From: Gymnothorax reevesii
Lineage: Eukaryota; Chordata; Actinopteri; Anguilliformes; Muraenidae
NCBI GenBank assembly: GCA_029721435.1
Contig: CM056580.1
Coordinates: 72,441,367-72,505,366 of the forward strand
Direction: 5' to 3'
DNA length: 64,000 nt
Shown here piece by piece: positions 44,006 to 54,685 of this stretch. The notes beneath the pieces were generated by a model, which saw nothing but the letters and a program-made list of their open reading frames with translations, searched no databases and was not told where the DNA came from. The position numbers and the translations under genes were made by a program. Numbering within the stretch: the first letter of the stretch is position 1; each line of letters opens with the position of its first letter.

Positions 44006-45230
44006 GCTATGAACTTTTCCAATCTGGCTTCCGTCCCCTCCATAGCACGGAAATAGCTCTTCTCAAAATCACAAACGACCTTCACCTCGCTGCTGACTCC
44101 GGTTCATTATCCATCCTCCTTCTGCTTGACCTCAGCTCTGCATTCGACACCATCTCACATTCCATCCTCCTCAATAGACTCTCTAGTATTGGTATTTCTG
44201 GCTCTGTTCTTTCTTGGTTTCATTCTTATCTTTCCAACCGCACTCAGTTTGTCCAACTTAAATCTTTCTCCTCCGATCCTGTCCCCATCACCACCGGTGT
44301 TCCTCAGGGTTCTGTCCTAGGTCCTCTCCTTTTCATCATCTATTTCCTTCCCCTCGGTCACATCTTTCGAAAACACCACATCCATTTTCACTGCTACGCG
44401 GATGACGCCCAGCTCTACCTCTCCAGCAAACCCAACACCACACTCCCTCCCTCCTCCCTCCTCCTCTGCATCCATGAAATAAAGTCCTGGTTCACATCAA
44501 ATTTCCTCAAACTTAACAGCAATAAAACTGAACTCCTCCTCACTGGCACCAAATCCACCCTAAGTAAAATCAATAATTTCTCTATTCTCATCGACGGTTC
44601 CTCCATCTCTCCCTCCCCGCAGGTCTACAGTCTGGGTGTCATCCTCGACAGCACCCTTTCCTTCACCTCCCACATCAACTCTGTCACCTGCTCAGCATAC
44701 TTTCTCCTCCGCAACATCCACCGCCCTCCCTCACTCCTCAGTCCACCGCCATCCTGGTCCACAGCCTCGTCACTTCACGTCTGGACTATTGTAACTCTCT
44801 CCTCTTCGGCCTCCCCCATCAAACTCTCCATAAACTACAACCGGTACAGAACTCAGCAGCCCGGATCATCACATGCCCCCCCTCCACCCACCATATCACT
44901 CCCATCCTACAACAGCTCCACTGGCTCCCCATTACATACCCTATTCAATACAAAATCCTGCTCCACACATTCAAAGCTATCCATGACCTTGCTCCTCCAT
45001 ATCTCTCTGACCTCCTCCACATTGCCACTCCTGCTCGCTCTCTTCGCTCCTCCTCTTTGCTCCATCTCTCTGTCCCTTCAGCCTGCCTTGTCACTGTGGG
45101 GAGCAGAGCTATCAGCTGCTCTGCTCCCCAGCTCTGGAATTCTCTTCCACCCGATCTCCACAATATAGACACACTCCCACTCTTCAAATCCAGACTCAAA
45201 ACTCACCTGTTCAAACTTGCATACTCACTA
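44006..45230 (+). pseudogene. L2-type reverse transcriptase, truncated, one frameshift
   Basis: The open frame shows [12 protein letters not shown], then [14 protein letters not shown] (first catalytic Asp), [13 protein letters not shown], and [11 protein letters not shown] with the YADD box at 44395-44406. Near 44720-44731 the frame shifts by one base. In the new frame the usual L2 C-terminal text continues ([30 protein letters not shown]) to about 45230. The N-terminal endonuclease is absent. It polymerised cDNA in its active ancestor; this copy cannot. Confidence 0.88.
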
Positions 45231-45400
45231 TAACCACAACTGCACTGTCCTGTAAATATTTTAACTGTATTTAACTGTCTGTTTATATTGAATATGCTGA
45301 TTTGTATTTTATTTGAATGTTTTCATGATGTGAGGGGACCTTGAGTGCTAAGAAAGGCGCCATATAAATAAAATGTATTATTATTATTATTATTTTTATA
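44006..45400 (+). mobile_element. L2-clade LINE, 5'-truncated, (ATT)n tail
   Basis: Begins inside the reverse transcriptase gene and runs to a 3' end reading CCTTGAGTGCTAAGAAAGGC then ATATAAATAAAATGTATT and an ATT microsatellite (45376-45399). This 3' end and tail are those of L2/UnaL2-type elements as I remember them. 5' truncation is the usual outcome of target-primed reverse transcription. Confidence 0.85.
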
Positions 45401-46880
45401 GCCCCCCACTCCCCGTGTGCCCACTTTCTTCTGACTGGCCAGCTCTGTGGAGGGCGGAGTTGGGTGGGACGATGCAGCAGAACGCAGTTTCCCGGGTCCT
45501 CCTCCCCAGAGTGAAACATGAGACACTGTTGCCATATGATAATGAAGCAGCGGGCAAATTCCGCAATCTAACGCAGTACATGTGTATAGATCTAATGAAA
45601 TTAACTTGTTCTAATAAACGCAGCGGCGAACGTGGAGGACGCAGTGCGGAAGCCTAGCAGCCCAAGCATGAATTTGCTATCGGCTACAGTTTGCTACGGC
45701 AACAGTGGTGAGTACAGTAGTTTTTCTACTCTATAGCTAGGATGCAGGGAAAGCTAGAATGCACCCCATATAGACACATTTGTAGAACAGGTCGACATGC
45801 CCAAGTGTAGACCGGAGACCGTAGAAATCTGGTGGGTCTGAGTTTAGAGGGAAACATGGACAGTGAGGAGCAGCTAAAAGTGGACCAACAGCATATGGAC
45901 TGCTTCGGTGTGCAAAGCTGTGTTGTGTTGTTAGCGTGGAGAAACGAATAGCTTCCTCGTTGGTATAGGACGGAGAGGCGAAAGCTCCAGGCTAAACGGC
46001 CTTTTCGGTAATTGCCCGTGGTACAGGTTTACTTATTGCTTCGGAATGACCAGCTTTTCCTCGCGGAAAATGGGCGCGTTATGGACAGTGTGCGAGAGCT
46101 TAGAAAGAGCTCTGATTATGTCATGAACATAATACAGGTTTTACAGACTATACGTTCCGTTTGTGTGAACCGTTGCTTATGTGGAGCTAGCAAATCGACT
46201 TTTACAGGAAAGTAGTTAATATTCAATGGCAATGCAGCGAAATTGTTTGTTATTCCGGACACGTCATAGCCTGTGCACTTCCCTAATGCTTTCACTGGTA
46301 GCATCAGAGAGCTTGCCCAGACATTGGAGATGTATCAGGCTGACCCCCGTCATGGATAAGGAAAGTGATCATTTCACAAGCACCCAAAAACGCACTCCAA
46401 GCTCAAAATGCAGGATTCAAAATGCTATTTAAGCACTATAGCCAAAGGATATGAAATGAAATGGAACAACCAGCTGTTTTGAAAGGGCATCCAGTTTTTC
46501 TTCCAGCTTTTGTTGAACAAGTGCTAGTGGTCTGGCAAGAGTCTGAGGAATGATCTTGTGCTAATGGTAAGGTAATAATCTGGACTTCATGTCGGCATCT
46601 TAAACGCCCCATAACACCAAAACTTTCAAAAAATTGCTTTTAAACCCCTCTGCAGTACTTTTACCATGTAAATTAGACTCTGACACTATTTTGATACATT
46701 TTACACTTCTCATGAATATAAGTGAGTTAAAATCTTGCTCGAGAAAGTCCTTTGAATATTGGTAAAAGATTACATAATCCATTTAACGTCATCTCCAGAT
46801 GAACTATGCTCTGCACAGAGTGGGGGAAAAGGGGTTTTGCAAGCAGTACCCTAACCATTTGTCTTGAGCTACTACTCATA
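45401..46880. other. Intergenic, nothing firm
   Basis: 45400-45720 is more GC-rich and ends with a donor-like GTGGTGAGTACAG near 45707. It could be an untranslated first exon, but nothing else supports that. The remainder has only short frames. Confidence 0.3.
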
Positions 46881-47140
46881 CCCCTGTTCCACAGAGCTTT
46901 CTGGCTCATCGGTCACTCGTCAGGTGAGGCGAAATCGTCCGATGAAGGACAAAGCTCACAGTTTAGTTCCTTCAACGGATGATTTCACCTCATTGGATCA
47001 AGCCCGACACGTTGAACACTGACCTGATAGTGGACAAACACGAATTGAATTTATCGGCCCGTGATATGATAGTCTTCCGTGGGAGATCGGAAGAAATAAA
47101 CTTCATGATCGATGAGCCAGAAAGCTCTGTGGAACAGGGG
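46881..47140. mobile_element. MITE, 260 bp, TA target
   Basis: CCCCTGTTCCACAGAGCTTT is mirrored exactly by AAAGCTCTGTGGAACAGGGG; about 31 bases of the arms are identical. TA stands at both outer edges, as in Tc1/mariner-type insertion. The interior also folds back loosely (TCCTTCAACGGATGATTTCA against its counterpart). Confidence 0.85.
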
Positions 47141-47549
47141 TATAAACGTTTGCATTTTCTTCCGAATTTTATACAAAACACGTGCAACACTTCTTACTGG
47201 TGAGGATGAGAGAGAAAATGCTTTGCTTTTGGAGTCTCTGAAATATCAGATTTGTTGTTAGATTGTGAAAGTCAAGCTGGAATTTACGCAGCTGGAAGAG
47301 GTCGGCCTTTTACTCATAAGCCCGAGGTGAAAGCAGATTTTAGAATCAAAGCAATTTCAATATGATGCAAAATAAATAATTATAAAGCCATTTTTGACAC
47401 TATCCAGTAGGCCAAAGTGGGGGCTTATATAATAATGGTGCCTGGTGAGCTGAAAATTGATGAAGCACAGACCATTCTTTGAAAATAATGATTAATCTTG
47501 AGTTGTTTTCAATCTTTTGATTTTATTTTTTATTTATTTCCCTTAATTA
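47141..47549. other. Intergenic, nothing recognised
   Basis: No domain or repeat seen. Confidence 0.4.
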
Positions 47550-48060
47550 CAGGTCAATCCCACCGAGACCAAGGTCTTTTCGTCACGAGAGCCCTGAATA
47601 CAATAAAACAATTACAAAATCGGTTAACAACACAGAGCACAAAAAAATTCTAACAATTACATACAACAATTGCAGACTAAAGGAAAACAAACTTTCAAAT
47701 ACAATTAAAAATAAAAAGAAAATAATGAAATAAGTAAAACATACAAGTACAAAGGACAGAGAACAAGACCAAAGTCAAAACTGAAGGCAAGTACATCTGG
47801 CCTCCATAACTAACATCTCCCACAGTCGACTCTTGAAGGACTCGTATGGAATGAGACAATCAAGCTTCAGTGTATCTTGGCATCTATTCCAGACACAGGG
47901 TGCAAATGAGCTGAAAGCAGAACAGCCCAAATTTGTTCTCGTCCTGGTTGACTTTAACAAAATCCACCCTTGCTATCTGACATGCTGGTTTCTGATTTTG
48001 ATGGTCAAAAGACTAGTAAGATAACATGGAAGTTTGTCAAGCAATGCTTGATAGATAAAT
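47550..48060 (-). pseudogene. Possible LINE C-terminus remnant
   Basis: The minus frame 47775-47960 reads CSAFSSFAPCVWNRCQD, then YESFKSRLWEML and ends CTCLQF. This resembles the C-terminal end of fish LINE polyproteins (a SAPxxWNxL-type block, an FK-R block, then a short Cys motif), but the match is from memory. The A-rich plus strand around it (47590-47760) fits a reversed 3' region. Confidence 0.4.
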
Positions 48061-48173
48061 AAAATACAATGGGGCTTCCTTTCAAAATGAAGGGAAAACC
48101 ACACTCATGAACTTAATTTTGCTGGTTACCTTTGCTGCTTGGCCACATTAATCAGAGCTAACGTTAATTAAGC

Positions 48174-48297
48174 ATTATTACACGCTAGGGTGTGCTTGAC
48201 CGTCATTCTTGTCATGACAGTGATGCGGCCAGCGCCTCGTTCCCTTATCACTGAAGTGACAAGAATGACGGTCAAGCACACCCTCCAGTGTAATAAA
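48174..48297. repeat. Near-perfect hairpin, 124 bp (MITE)
   Basis: AGGGTGTGCTTGACCGTCAT followed by TCTTGTCA is mirrored as TGACAAGAATGACGGTCAAG then CACACCCT. Arms are about 40 bases with a loop of about 35. TTATTACAC and GTGTAATAA are the outer ends. Confidence 0.8.
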
Positions 48298-49734
48298 GCG
48301 ATCATACAACTATTACCACTAAAATAAAATGTATAATCAAAATTTATTCATACTATGGGCATTTCGCTCTCTGAATATAAAAGTTTTTTTGCGAGTATTC
48401 ACTCCGTACCCGTGGAAATTCATGAGTTCTGACGTTAACTGGTCCTTGTGAGGCAGCCAATTTGGGCATGTTTTCTAGACATCGTGATTTCCAAAAACTG
48501 AATAAATACCGCTCATAGCAACACAAAACTGTTTTGCTAGCTCAATCATGTTGTAACAAGAATATCCGCTGGAAAAAAAAAAATTTTTTTCATGGACTGA
48601 TACTTATGCTTCTGCCGACATCAGTAATTTTTAGGCATACAGGTGCCGTGACAACGACTCCGCTCATCTTTATCGAACAAACTTATATTAACGGTTTTAT
48701 TTAAATAAAGGCAACGGCTTCCCAGTGTCGGTGCTAGAACAAAATCTTTAGATTAACTTACCAGCAGATGTTTCATTTCAGATGGGGGTGTGTCACCTCA
48801 ATGAATATAATTGATAAATCTGAGCCATTTTATTTTAAATTAAAGGGTCTAGTGCCGTATTTTCAGCACATATATAACTGGAATGCTTATAAGATTACGA
48901 ATCAATGGGTTATTTTGCATGAGACCGTGTGATTATAAAGTTGTTGGGAGTGTTGTTTTACTCATCACACTCAACGTTAGTGCGGCCGATTAATTGTATT
49001 CAGTAATGATGACGAATTGCTGATGAATTGCCTAATGGTTATTTGTCGAAAGGACGTGACATAACGTAATGTGGATGGGCGAACAGTAAACTTGTCCTTT
49101 CTGTTCTCTAGCTAGCTGGCATTGGTTTATGTATTTGGTTGTGGGTATTTCGAGGATTAATATCGATTCCATGAAAGTTAATTGTTTGAAACATCATCTG
49201 GCATCCAAGTTATCATTGGACTCAGCTATGCTTGCCATCGCATGGCGAAAGTGCCGGTAAACATTTGAAGCAGTAATAATATCAAAGATGATCAATTTCC
49301 ACGTGTTGGTAGGTTTTACAAACACCCCCACCAAATTAGCTTGGTAGCTAGGACAGCTAAAACCCGTCTCTCCGCAGCAACACCAATCCACAATGAGTTC
49401 GATCTGTAACCAACATTACTTGTTACTTTCCATTGATCGTTCGCGATGAGACTGCCAATGCATCACGCGCCTCGCTCAAATAATGTTTGAAAGACATGCC
49501 ACTCCTCCTTAAGATCTCCTTGCGAGTGAACGTCTCGCGAGTAAAGGGACAGACATGCGGCGCATACTAGTGCACAGTGGGTAATGTAGTATAGCCATCG
49601 TATCTTGAATCGCCTAGGGAGAAATAGAGCAGGGCAGGGTACTACGAGCTCGTGTGAAGTCCCAGTATGCCCAAAAAAGTCCCGGTACGCCAGGCGCTAA
49701 AATCTAGAAGTGCCCGTACTCCGTACCGGTGCGT
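48298..49734. other. Intergenic, possible hAT end at its right edge
   Basis: 49690-49754 ends CCGGCCCACTTAAAGCACTG, which could be the right end of a hAT element (CAGTGC...), but no left end was found. The rest shows nothing. Confidence 0.3.
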
Positions 49735-50460
49735 ACCGGCCCACTTAAAGCACTGCATAAGAGTGACATGATACATGTCCTAAACATTACGTCAATGTCA
49801 GAAATGTTGTCATTAAGTGTCATTTGGTTTATGAGATGACAAGTTGACATTATTTGGGTTGTCTTGATTACGACAACTTCATCATAACAGTGACAAGACA
49901 CTATCATAACGGTTACGACAGTGTCATGTGTTATGGCCCCAATTTGTTATTAGATTTACAACGCAACAGCAAGGGATGACAGACACAGTTTTAAAAAACC
50001 TCAACACATTTAATTAACAAACAAAGACTAAACTACTATTTACAACTACAGACCAAGATTGATTGGAAAACACAAAAAAACAGAAATATTTACAGTCCTT
50101 GTAGGTTTTCTGGTGATGTGCTGGGTGAGGAAAAGGCTCTTTTACAGGCAAAAATCCACAAAAGAAACTTCACAGGTCTTGAACAGAAATGACAGGTCTG
50201 GTCACGTGTATCCTTCTTCTTGCAATTTCTCCTTCTACTTTACTGTCTCAATTCTTTGCATTATATACTCTTTTGCAGACCCCACCCACATTTAGACCTC
50301 TTTTTTTTTTTATTTTCAGGGACTTGCCCCAGACATGTCCAGGACATGTCTAAACATAGCTCCAGTCTGAGCTGAATAAAAAAAAGGTAAATACTGCCAT
50401 CCAGTGGCCTATATTCACATTACACATGTCACTCTCATGTCGGTACCTTCAAGTAAAGTG
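49735..50460. mobile_element. TGTCA-rich MITE split by a solo LTR
   Basis: Left: ACTTAAAGCACTGCATAAGA followed by GTGACATG and repeated GTCAT/TGACA words. Right: CTCTCATGTCGGTACCTTCA then AGTAAAGTG, which is an imperfect reverse complement of the left end. The LTR at 49927-50424 sits inside, flanked by TGTCA on both sides. Confidence 0.55.
49927..50424 (-). mobile_element. Solo LTR, TGTAATG...ATAACACA family, copy 2
   Basis: On the minus strand it starts TGTAATGTGAATATAGGCCA, has GAGTATATAATG (TATA box) and an ATTAAA word, and ends GGGGCCATAACACA. TGTCA at 49922-49926 and 50425-50429 is a perfect 5-bp target duplication. It matches copy 1 (40626-41116) throughout. Confidence 0.85.
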
Positions 50461-50489
50461 TAACCCAACAATCTTATCGAGGCAATAAA

Positions 50490-52340
50490 GTTTTTCACAA
50501 AACGAAATCTTTCATTGATCCCATTTTAATTTTGTTTGAAGGTATTGGTTTCACTTACTATACGTAGCTATGATTATAGCTAGCTAAATATTTCGCGTTC
50601 AAAAAACTGGCTAACGTCAGTCCCCCCATGTTAATTCTTGTACTTAGCTAACCTATTTTAGCAACAATTTACCCATGGCTGTGTCATTTATATAGCAATA
50701 CTATGTTCCTGAGTTGTTCTTAATTATCACTTCCTCCAAACAATATTTCTTTTCTGATGCTGAAGACCCGGCCAAGAGTTATGATCTTCAGTTCGTTCAT
50801 TATTTGTGTTGGTTTATTGACAAGCTAACCTAATGTCGTAACAAGTAGCAGTGTTTTAATATTTGCAGTACATTCCAATATGAGCTATTGGCACGCTATG
50901 GTTTTGATAGGATGATATGGTTCGGAAATATTCACCACATTCAAGAGAATGCTTTCAACGTCTCTCAGCCTTTAATTACAAGTCGATGCCGTTTGAGCAA
51001 ATGAGTAATAGACACGAGTGATCAATGCTACTGTACACAAGTAGCCTACAGTGTTAACTGTTCAGTAAATTTAGAGTGTTTATGTGCTGTATTAAACAGC
51101 CTTTGCCCCCTTACACTTTCACTTTTCTCATTGCAAACTGGCATCTATTTATGCCCAAAATGTTTAAATAAAATTAGGGCTATTGTATTTATTTGTAACA
51201 TTGTATTAGTCTACACCCTGATAGCAAGCACCTCCGCTCCGGATCTGCCCCGGCTCTGAGCTGTATCAGCTGGAGTCGACACAGAGCAGGGGCTGATCCG
51301 GAGCGGAGGTGCTTGCTATCTGGCGCAGTACCAATAACTCACTTGCTAAAATGGCATCGAGTTGTAATTATAGGCTAAGACACGTTGAAAGCATTAACCT
51401 GAATACAGCAAATATTTCCGAACCATATCATCCCAACAAAGCAATAGCCTACACAATGACAACACCATAGTGTGCCAATAGCTCATAATTGAATATTGCC
51501 AATATTAAAAAGTTGTTATGTCATGACTTTAGCTTTGTCTGGTCAAGAAACCTGCATTCCCGTCCTTCGTCATTTGCCACTTCATTTTCTGCTCAAAGAA
51601 TGTGCGAACTGAAAACTTCATTCTTGGCCAGTGTTCTGACGATTTGTGCTACCTCAAATAAAAATATGACCTAAGGTGCACCCAATGAGCACACCACGAT
51701 TGGACAGTCTTTGTTTTCATCTTAACATTGCTCTATGAAACAGCCCACAGTTGCAAAATTTTTTTTGTTGGCTTCTTATAACATTCGCTCATGTTATAAT
51801 GAACTGGATAAGCAAAGACACAAGTAAAATACTGCATGTCTAAGTTTTACATTTTCCAGAAAAGTTAGTCATACAAGTATCCAAATGCTAACAAGAAGGA
51901 GGGCATTGAAAATTTTTTTAAAGATATAGCTATAAAGATACTTATGATGTCAGTGAAGAAACAAAGCCCGATATTTTGCGTCTGTATATGCGCTGAACCG
52001 CGAAGCAGCTTGTCTTGATGGATACCACAAATCGGAAGATTACTGGGTCTTCAGCGTCAGAGAAGAAAATTGCTTGAAGAACAACTCAAGAAAATTATAT
52101 TCCTACGTAAATGGCCTAGCTAAGTGTCCGTCTATGGAAAATTTGGCGCTAAAATAGCTTCGTAAAATAATTGATGTTGGGACTGATGTAAGCATGCTTT
52201 TCTCGCATGAAATATTTAGCTAGCCATGATACAGCATCATCGTAGCTACGCACAGTGAATGAAACCAAAACCCTCAAACAATATTAAAATGGGATCAAAA
52301 AAAGATTTTGCTTTGATAAAGACTTTCATGCTCCAACATT
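50490..52340. repeat. Large imperfect palindrome, about 1.9 kb
   Basis: Segments in the left half recur as reverse complements in the right half in mirrored order. GATCCCATTTTAAT...GTTTGA at about 50517 pairs with about 52272-52297. TAGCTAGCTAAATATTTC at about 50577 pairs with about 52205-52222. GCTGAAGACCC at 50760 pairs with about 52051. ATGATATGGTTCGGAAATAT at 50913 pairs with about 51413-51432. CGATGCC...TTAATTACAA pairs around 50990 and 51355. The right half has about 300 extra bases (about 51660-51950). The centre is the hairpin at 51217-51323. Confidence 0.8.
51217..51323. repeat. Central hairpin of the palindrome
   Basis: ATAGCAAGCACCTCCGCTCC followed by GGATC pairs with its exact reverse complement at about 51292-51318. 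About 40-base arms flank a loop of about 25. The stem is GC-rich, unlike the AT-rich surroundings, and better conserved than the outer arms. Confidence 0.85.
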
Positions 52341-52431
52341 ATGGTTGTCCTTGATTTCTTATTCTGTAGCCTAGTTTACGGCAGAGCTGTATAGAGAGAA
52401 AACCAGGTTTAAAAAAAATCAAACAGGGAAT

Positions 52432-52809
52432 CAAAGCTCATGGTCAGCACTGAAAGTCCCGCCTCCAAAGTCTAAAAGTCAAATTGGCAAGCGAGCGTAT
52501 GCTGATATTGCGAGCGTATTTTGACATTGAGAGCGCGTGTTGAAGTATTGCAAGCACATTTTGACATTGAGAGAGCCTGTTGAAGTATTGCGAGCACATT
52601 TTGACATTGAGAGTGCCTGTAGAAGTTGCATGCGAGTGCGTTTTAAAATTGAGAGCACATAATATTGAAATTGCGCGCAATTTGAGGTTGCGAGCGGCTG
52701 GAGAGGGTCTTGCACGCTCAGTTTTTATGCGCTTCAGTTTTGAGACCAATTTAACGCCATACTCCAGCTCATTACTAAACTTGCGCTTAATATAATGGCG
52801 TGAGCTTTG
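52432..52809. mobile_element. MITE-like element with internal 40-bp tandem repeat
   Basis: CAAAGCTCATGG at the left and a TGAGCTTTG at the right form short inverted ends. Inside are GCGAGCG/TTTTGACATTGAGAG repeats. No coding. The boundary call is tentative. Confidence 0.4.
52506..52625. repeat. 40-bp tandem repeat, 3 units
   Basis: Units at 52506-52545, 52546-52585 and 52586-52625, each starting TATTGC and containing ATTTTGACATTGAGAG. They differ at a few positions; a decayed fourth unit follows. Confidence 0.85.
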
Positions 52810-52854
52810 CCTCATTAGGCACGCTTTTCTTGTGCCCACATTCTCTTACAGCAC

Positions 52855-53960
52855 TTGCCGGCCAAGCCATATACTAGGTTGCAACTAGTCTTGTTAATGG
52901 AGGGGTGGCCGCAGACTTTCCCATTGGGTGAGTTTCAGCAATATTTTGAAAGACATGAAGTGCTCATGGTGGAAAACGGAGTGCTATTGTGGGGGCCAGG
53001 AGTCATTATTCCACCCCAAGGATGACAATCCTTTCTGGACATGAGGCGCTGAGTATGAGGCTCACCCTAGGGCATCTAGAATGACAGTAGTGGCACGAGC
53101 ACACTTGGTGGCCTGGATTGGATGCTGCCATGGGGAGCACGTGAAATCCTGCAGAGCATGCCAGAAAGTCGGCAGCGCCCTGCCAGCAGCTCCCATATGT
53201 TGGTGGGAGTCGCTGAAGAAGCCCTGGATGCGCTTGCACTTTGATTTTGCGAACTCATTCTTAATCAAGATGTTTTTAAGTTAGTGGATCCTCACTCTAA
53301 CTGATTGGAAGCATTTCTAGTAAAGTCAGCCACATCATTAGTGACTATGGAGCTTCTCCATGAAGTTATTAGCACAGATGGTCTTCCTTACACTGTAATA
53401 TCTGATAAAGTAACTGTCTTCACCAGTTCAGAATTTCAGGATTTCCTGAAGTCAAATGCGGTTCACCAGCTAACCTCTGTCCCCTACCACCCAGCAATAA
53501 ATGGACTGGTGGATAAAGCATCGCAGGCACTGAAGAATTAATTGAGGAAGATCACAGGTGGGACATTGAAGCCAAGGTTTGCAAGGCTCGTTGCAGTATG
53601 GCGTTTCTCCCCACTTGCCACCACAGGGGTATGTCATGCAGCAATTATGTTTGGTCAATATTGTTCATCAGATGGGACCTGCAGAAACCTGACGTCCAAA
53701 TAAAGTTTCTCAGTAGTCAGGAGAAAATGATAACTAGCTCAAAAAGAAATTCAGTCATGCAGGATTTGCCACTCAGGTCACCTATGTGGGTAAAAGATTT
53801 CCCCTGAAGAACCACATGGTTTCCTGGCACCGTGATCGATAGGACTGTCGTAACGGAGCAGTTCTGTTGTGTTATGTTTAGCTGTTGGCGTGTGCATAGT
53901 GGGAGTATGACAGATGAGGGCGGCGTTGGGGTTGTCAAGGAAGTGAGGGGAGGTGACATG
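52855..53960 (+). pseudogene. Gypsy integrase remnant, heavily broken
   Basis: Recognisable parts in changing frames: VENGVLLWGPGVIIPPQG near 52970, SCRACQKVGSALPAAP near 53145 (integrase zinc-finger end), KPWMRLHFDFAN near 53220 (first acidic position), VKSATSLVTMELLHEV near 53320, FTSSEFQDFLKSNAVHQLTS near 53430 and PYHPAINGL near 53485. Where family members have D-N-G-T the text reads DKVT, and the catalytic Glu region reads VDKASQALKN. The text beyond 53580 still resembles the integrase C-terminus. Family: gypsy elements of the K02A2.6 type. Gag, protease, RT and LTRs are not seen. Confidence 0.8.
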
Positions 53961-54685
53961 TAGGCTGGTAGGAGAGAAGAAATTTAGTTTGAGTTCTTCC
54001 TAACTGTGAAGCACATTAAACGGACATATTCACTATTTGTGAATTCCTAAGGGCATATCAAACTGAAAACTGCATGTCCTTTCTGAGTTGTTTTTCAGAG
54101 CTCTTTTGCTTGTTTTAAGCAGTCATTAGATATTTGCATCAAAATTAGGAAACTTTCAGTGTATAATGTTCAGTGAAGACTTATAAAAATGCATACATGC
54201 ATACACAAACACACACACACACACGACCCCCAGACTCTCAAAAACAGACACTGCATGGGATGGCATTAAATTCTAAAGTAGCCTTTCAGATTTTTTCTGC
54301 TTTTGACATGCCATTCCTGCGGAAGCCACAAAGAAGCCAATTAATGAAAGAAAATTTGATCTGAGTCAAGACCACCATCCATCACTACCATCTTTCACGA
54401 TCTCTTAAATTAATTAGGATTTATAAATGTGAACAGTCAGGCCTGATCGCAGCCCAAGAGGAAGAATCATTTAGAGTAATCAGCAACTACACATTTTAAT
54501 TTCCTTTAAACTAACTGAATAATTAATTAAGCATAGATAACCCCAACCTTCTGTCCTCGAGCCTTTAAGAAATATGTAGTATGCAATTACATGAAGATAT
54601 AAAAATAATTTTTCCACACATCAACCAGCTTTTCATTGGTACTGGTCCCCAATATATCCACAAACTATAAACTGAACAAAAAATA
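53961..54685. other. Intergenic with a (CA)n run
   Basis: A short (CA)n tract lies at about 54205-54224. Nothing else recognised. Confidence 0.5.

Noticed and set aside
45400..45720. A host first exon with a splice donor near 45707
   Set aside because: Only a donor-like word and mild GC enrichment support it; no conserved coding, acceptor or downstream exon is seen.
49690..49754. A complete hAT element ending CACTTAAAGCACTG
   Set aside because: No matching CAGTGCTTTAAGTG left end or octamer duplication was found upstream in the window, and these bases are also accounted for by the TGTCA-rich MITE end.
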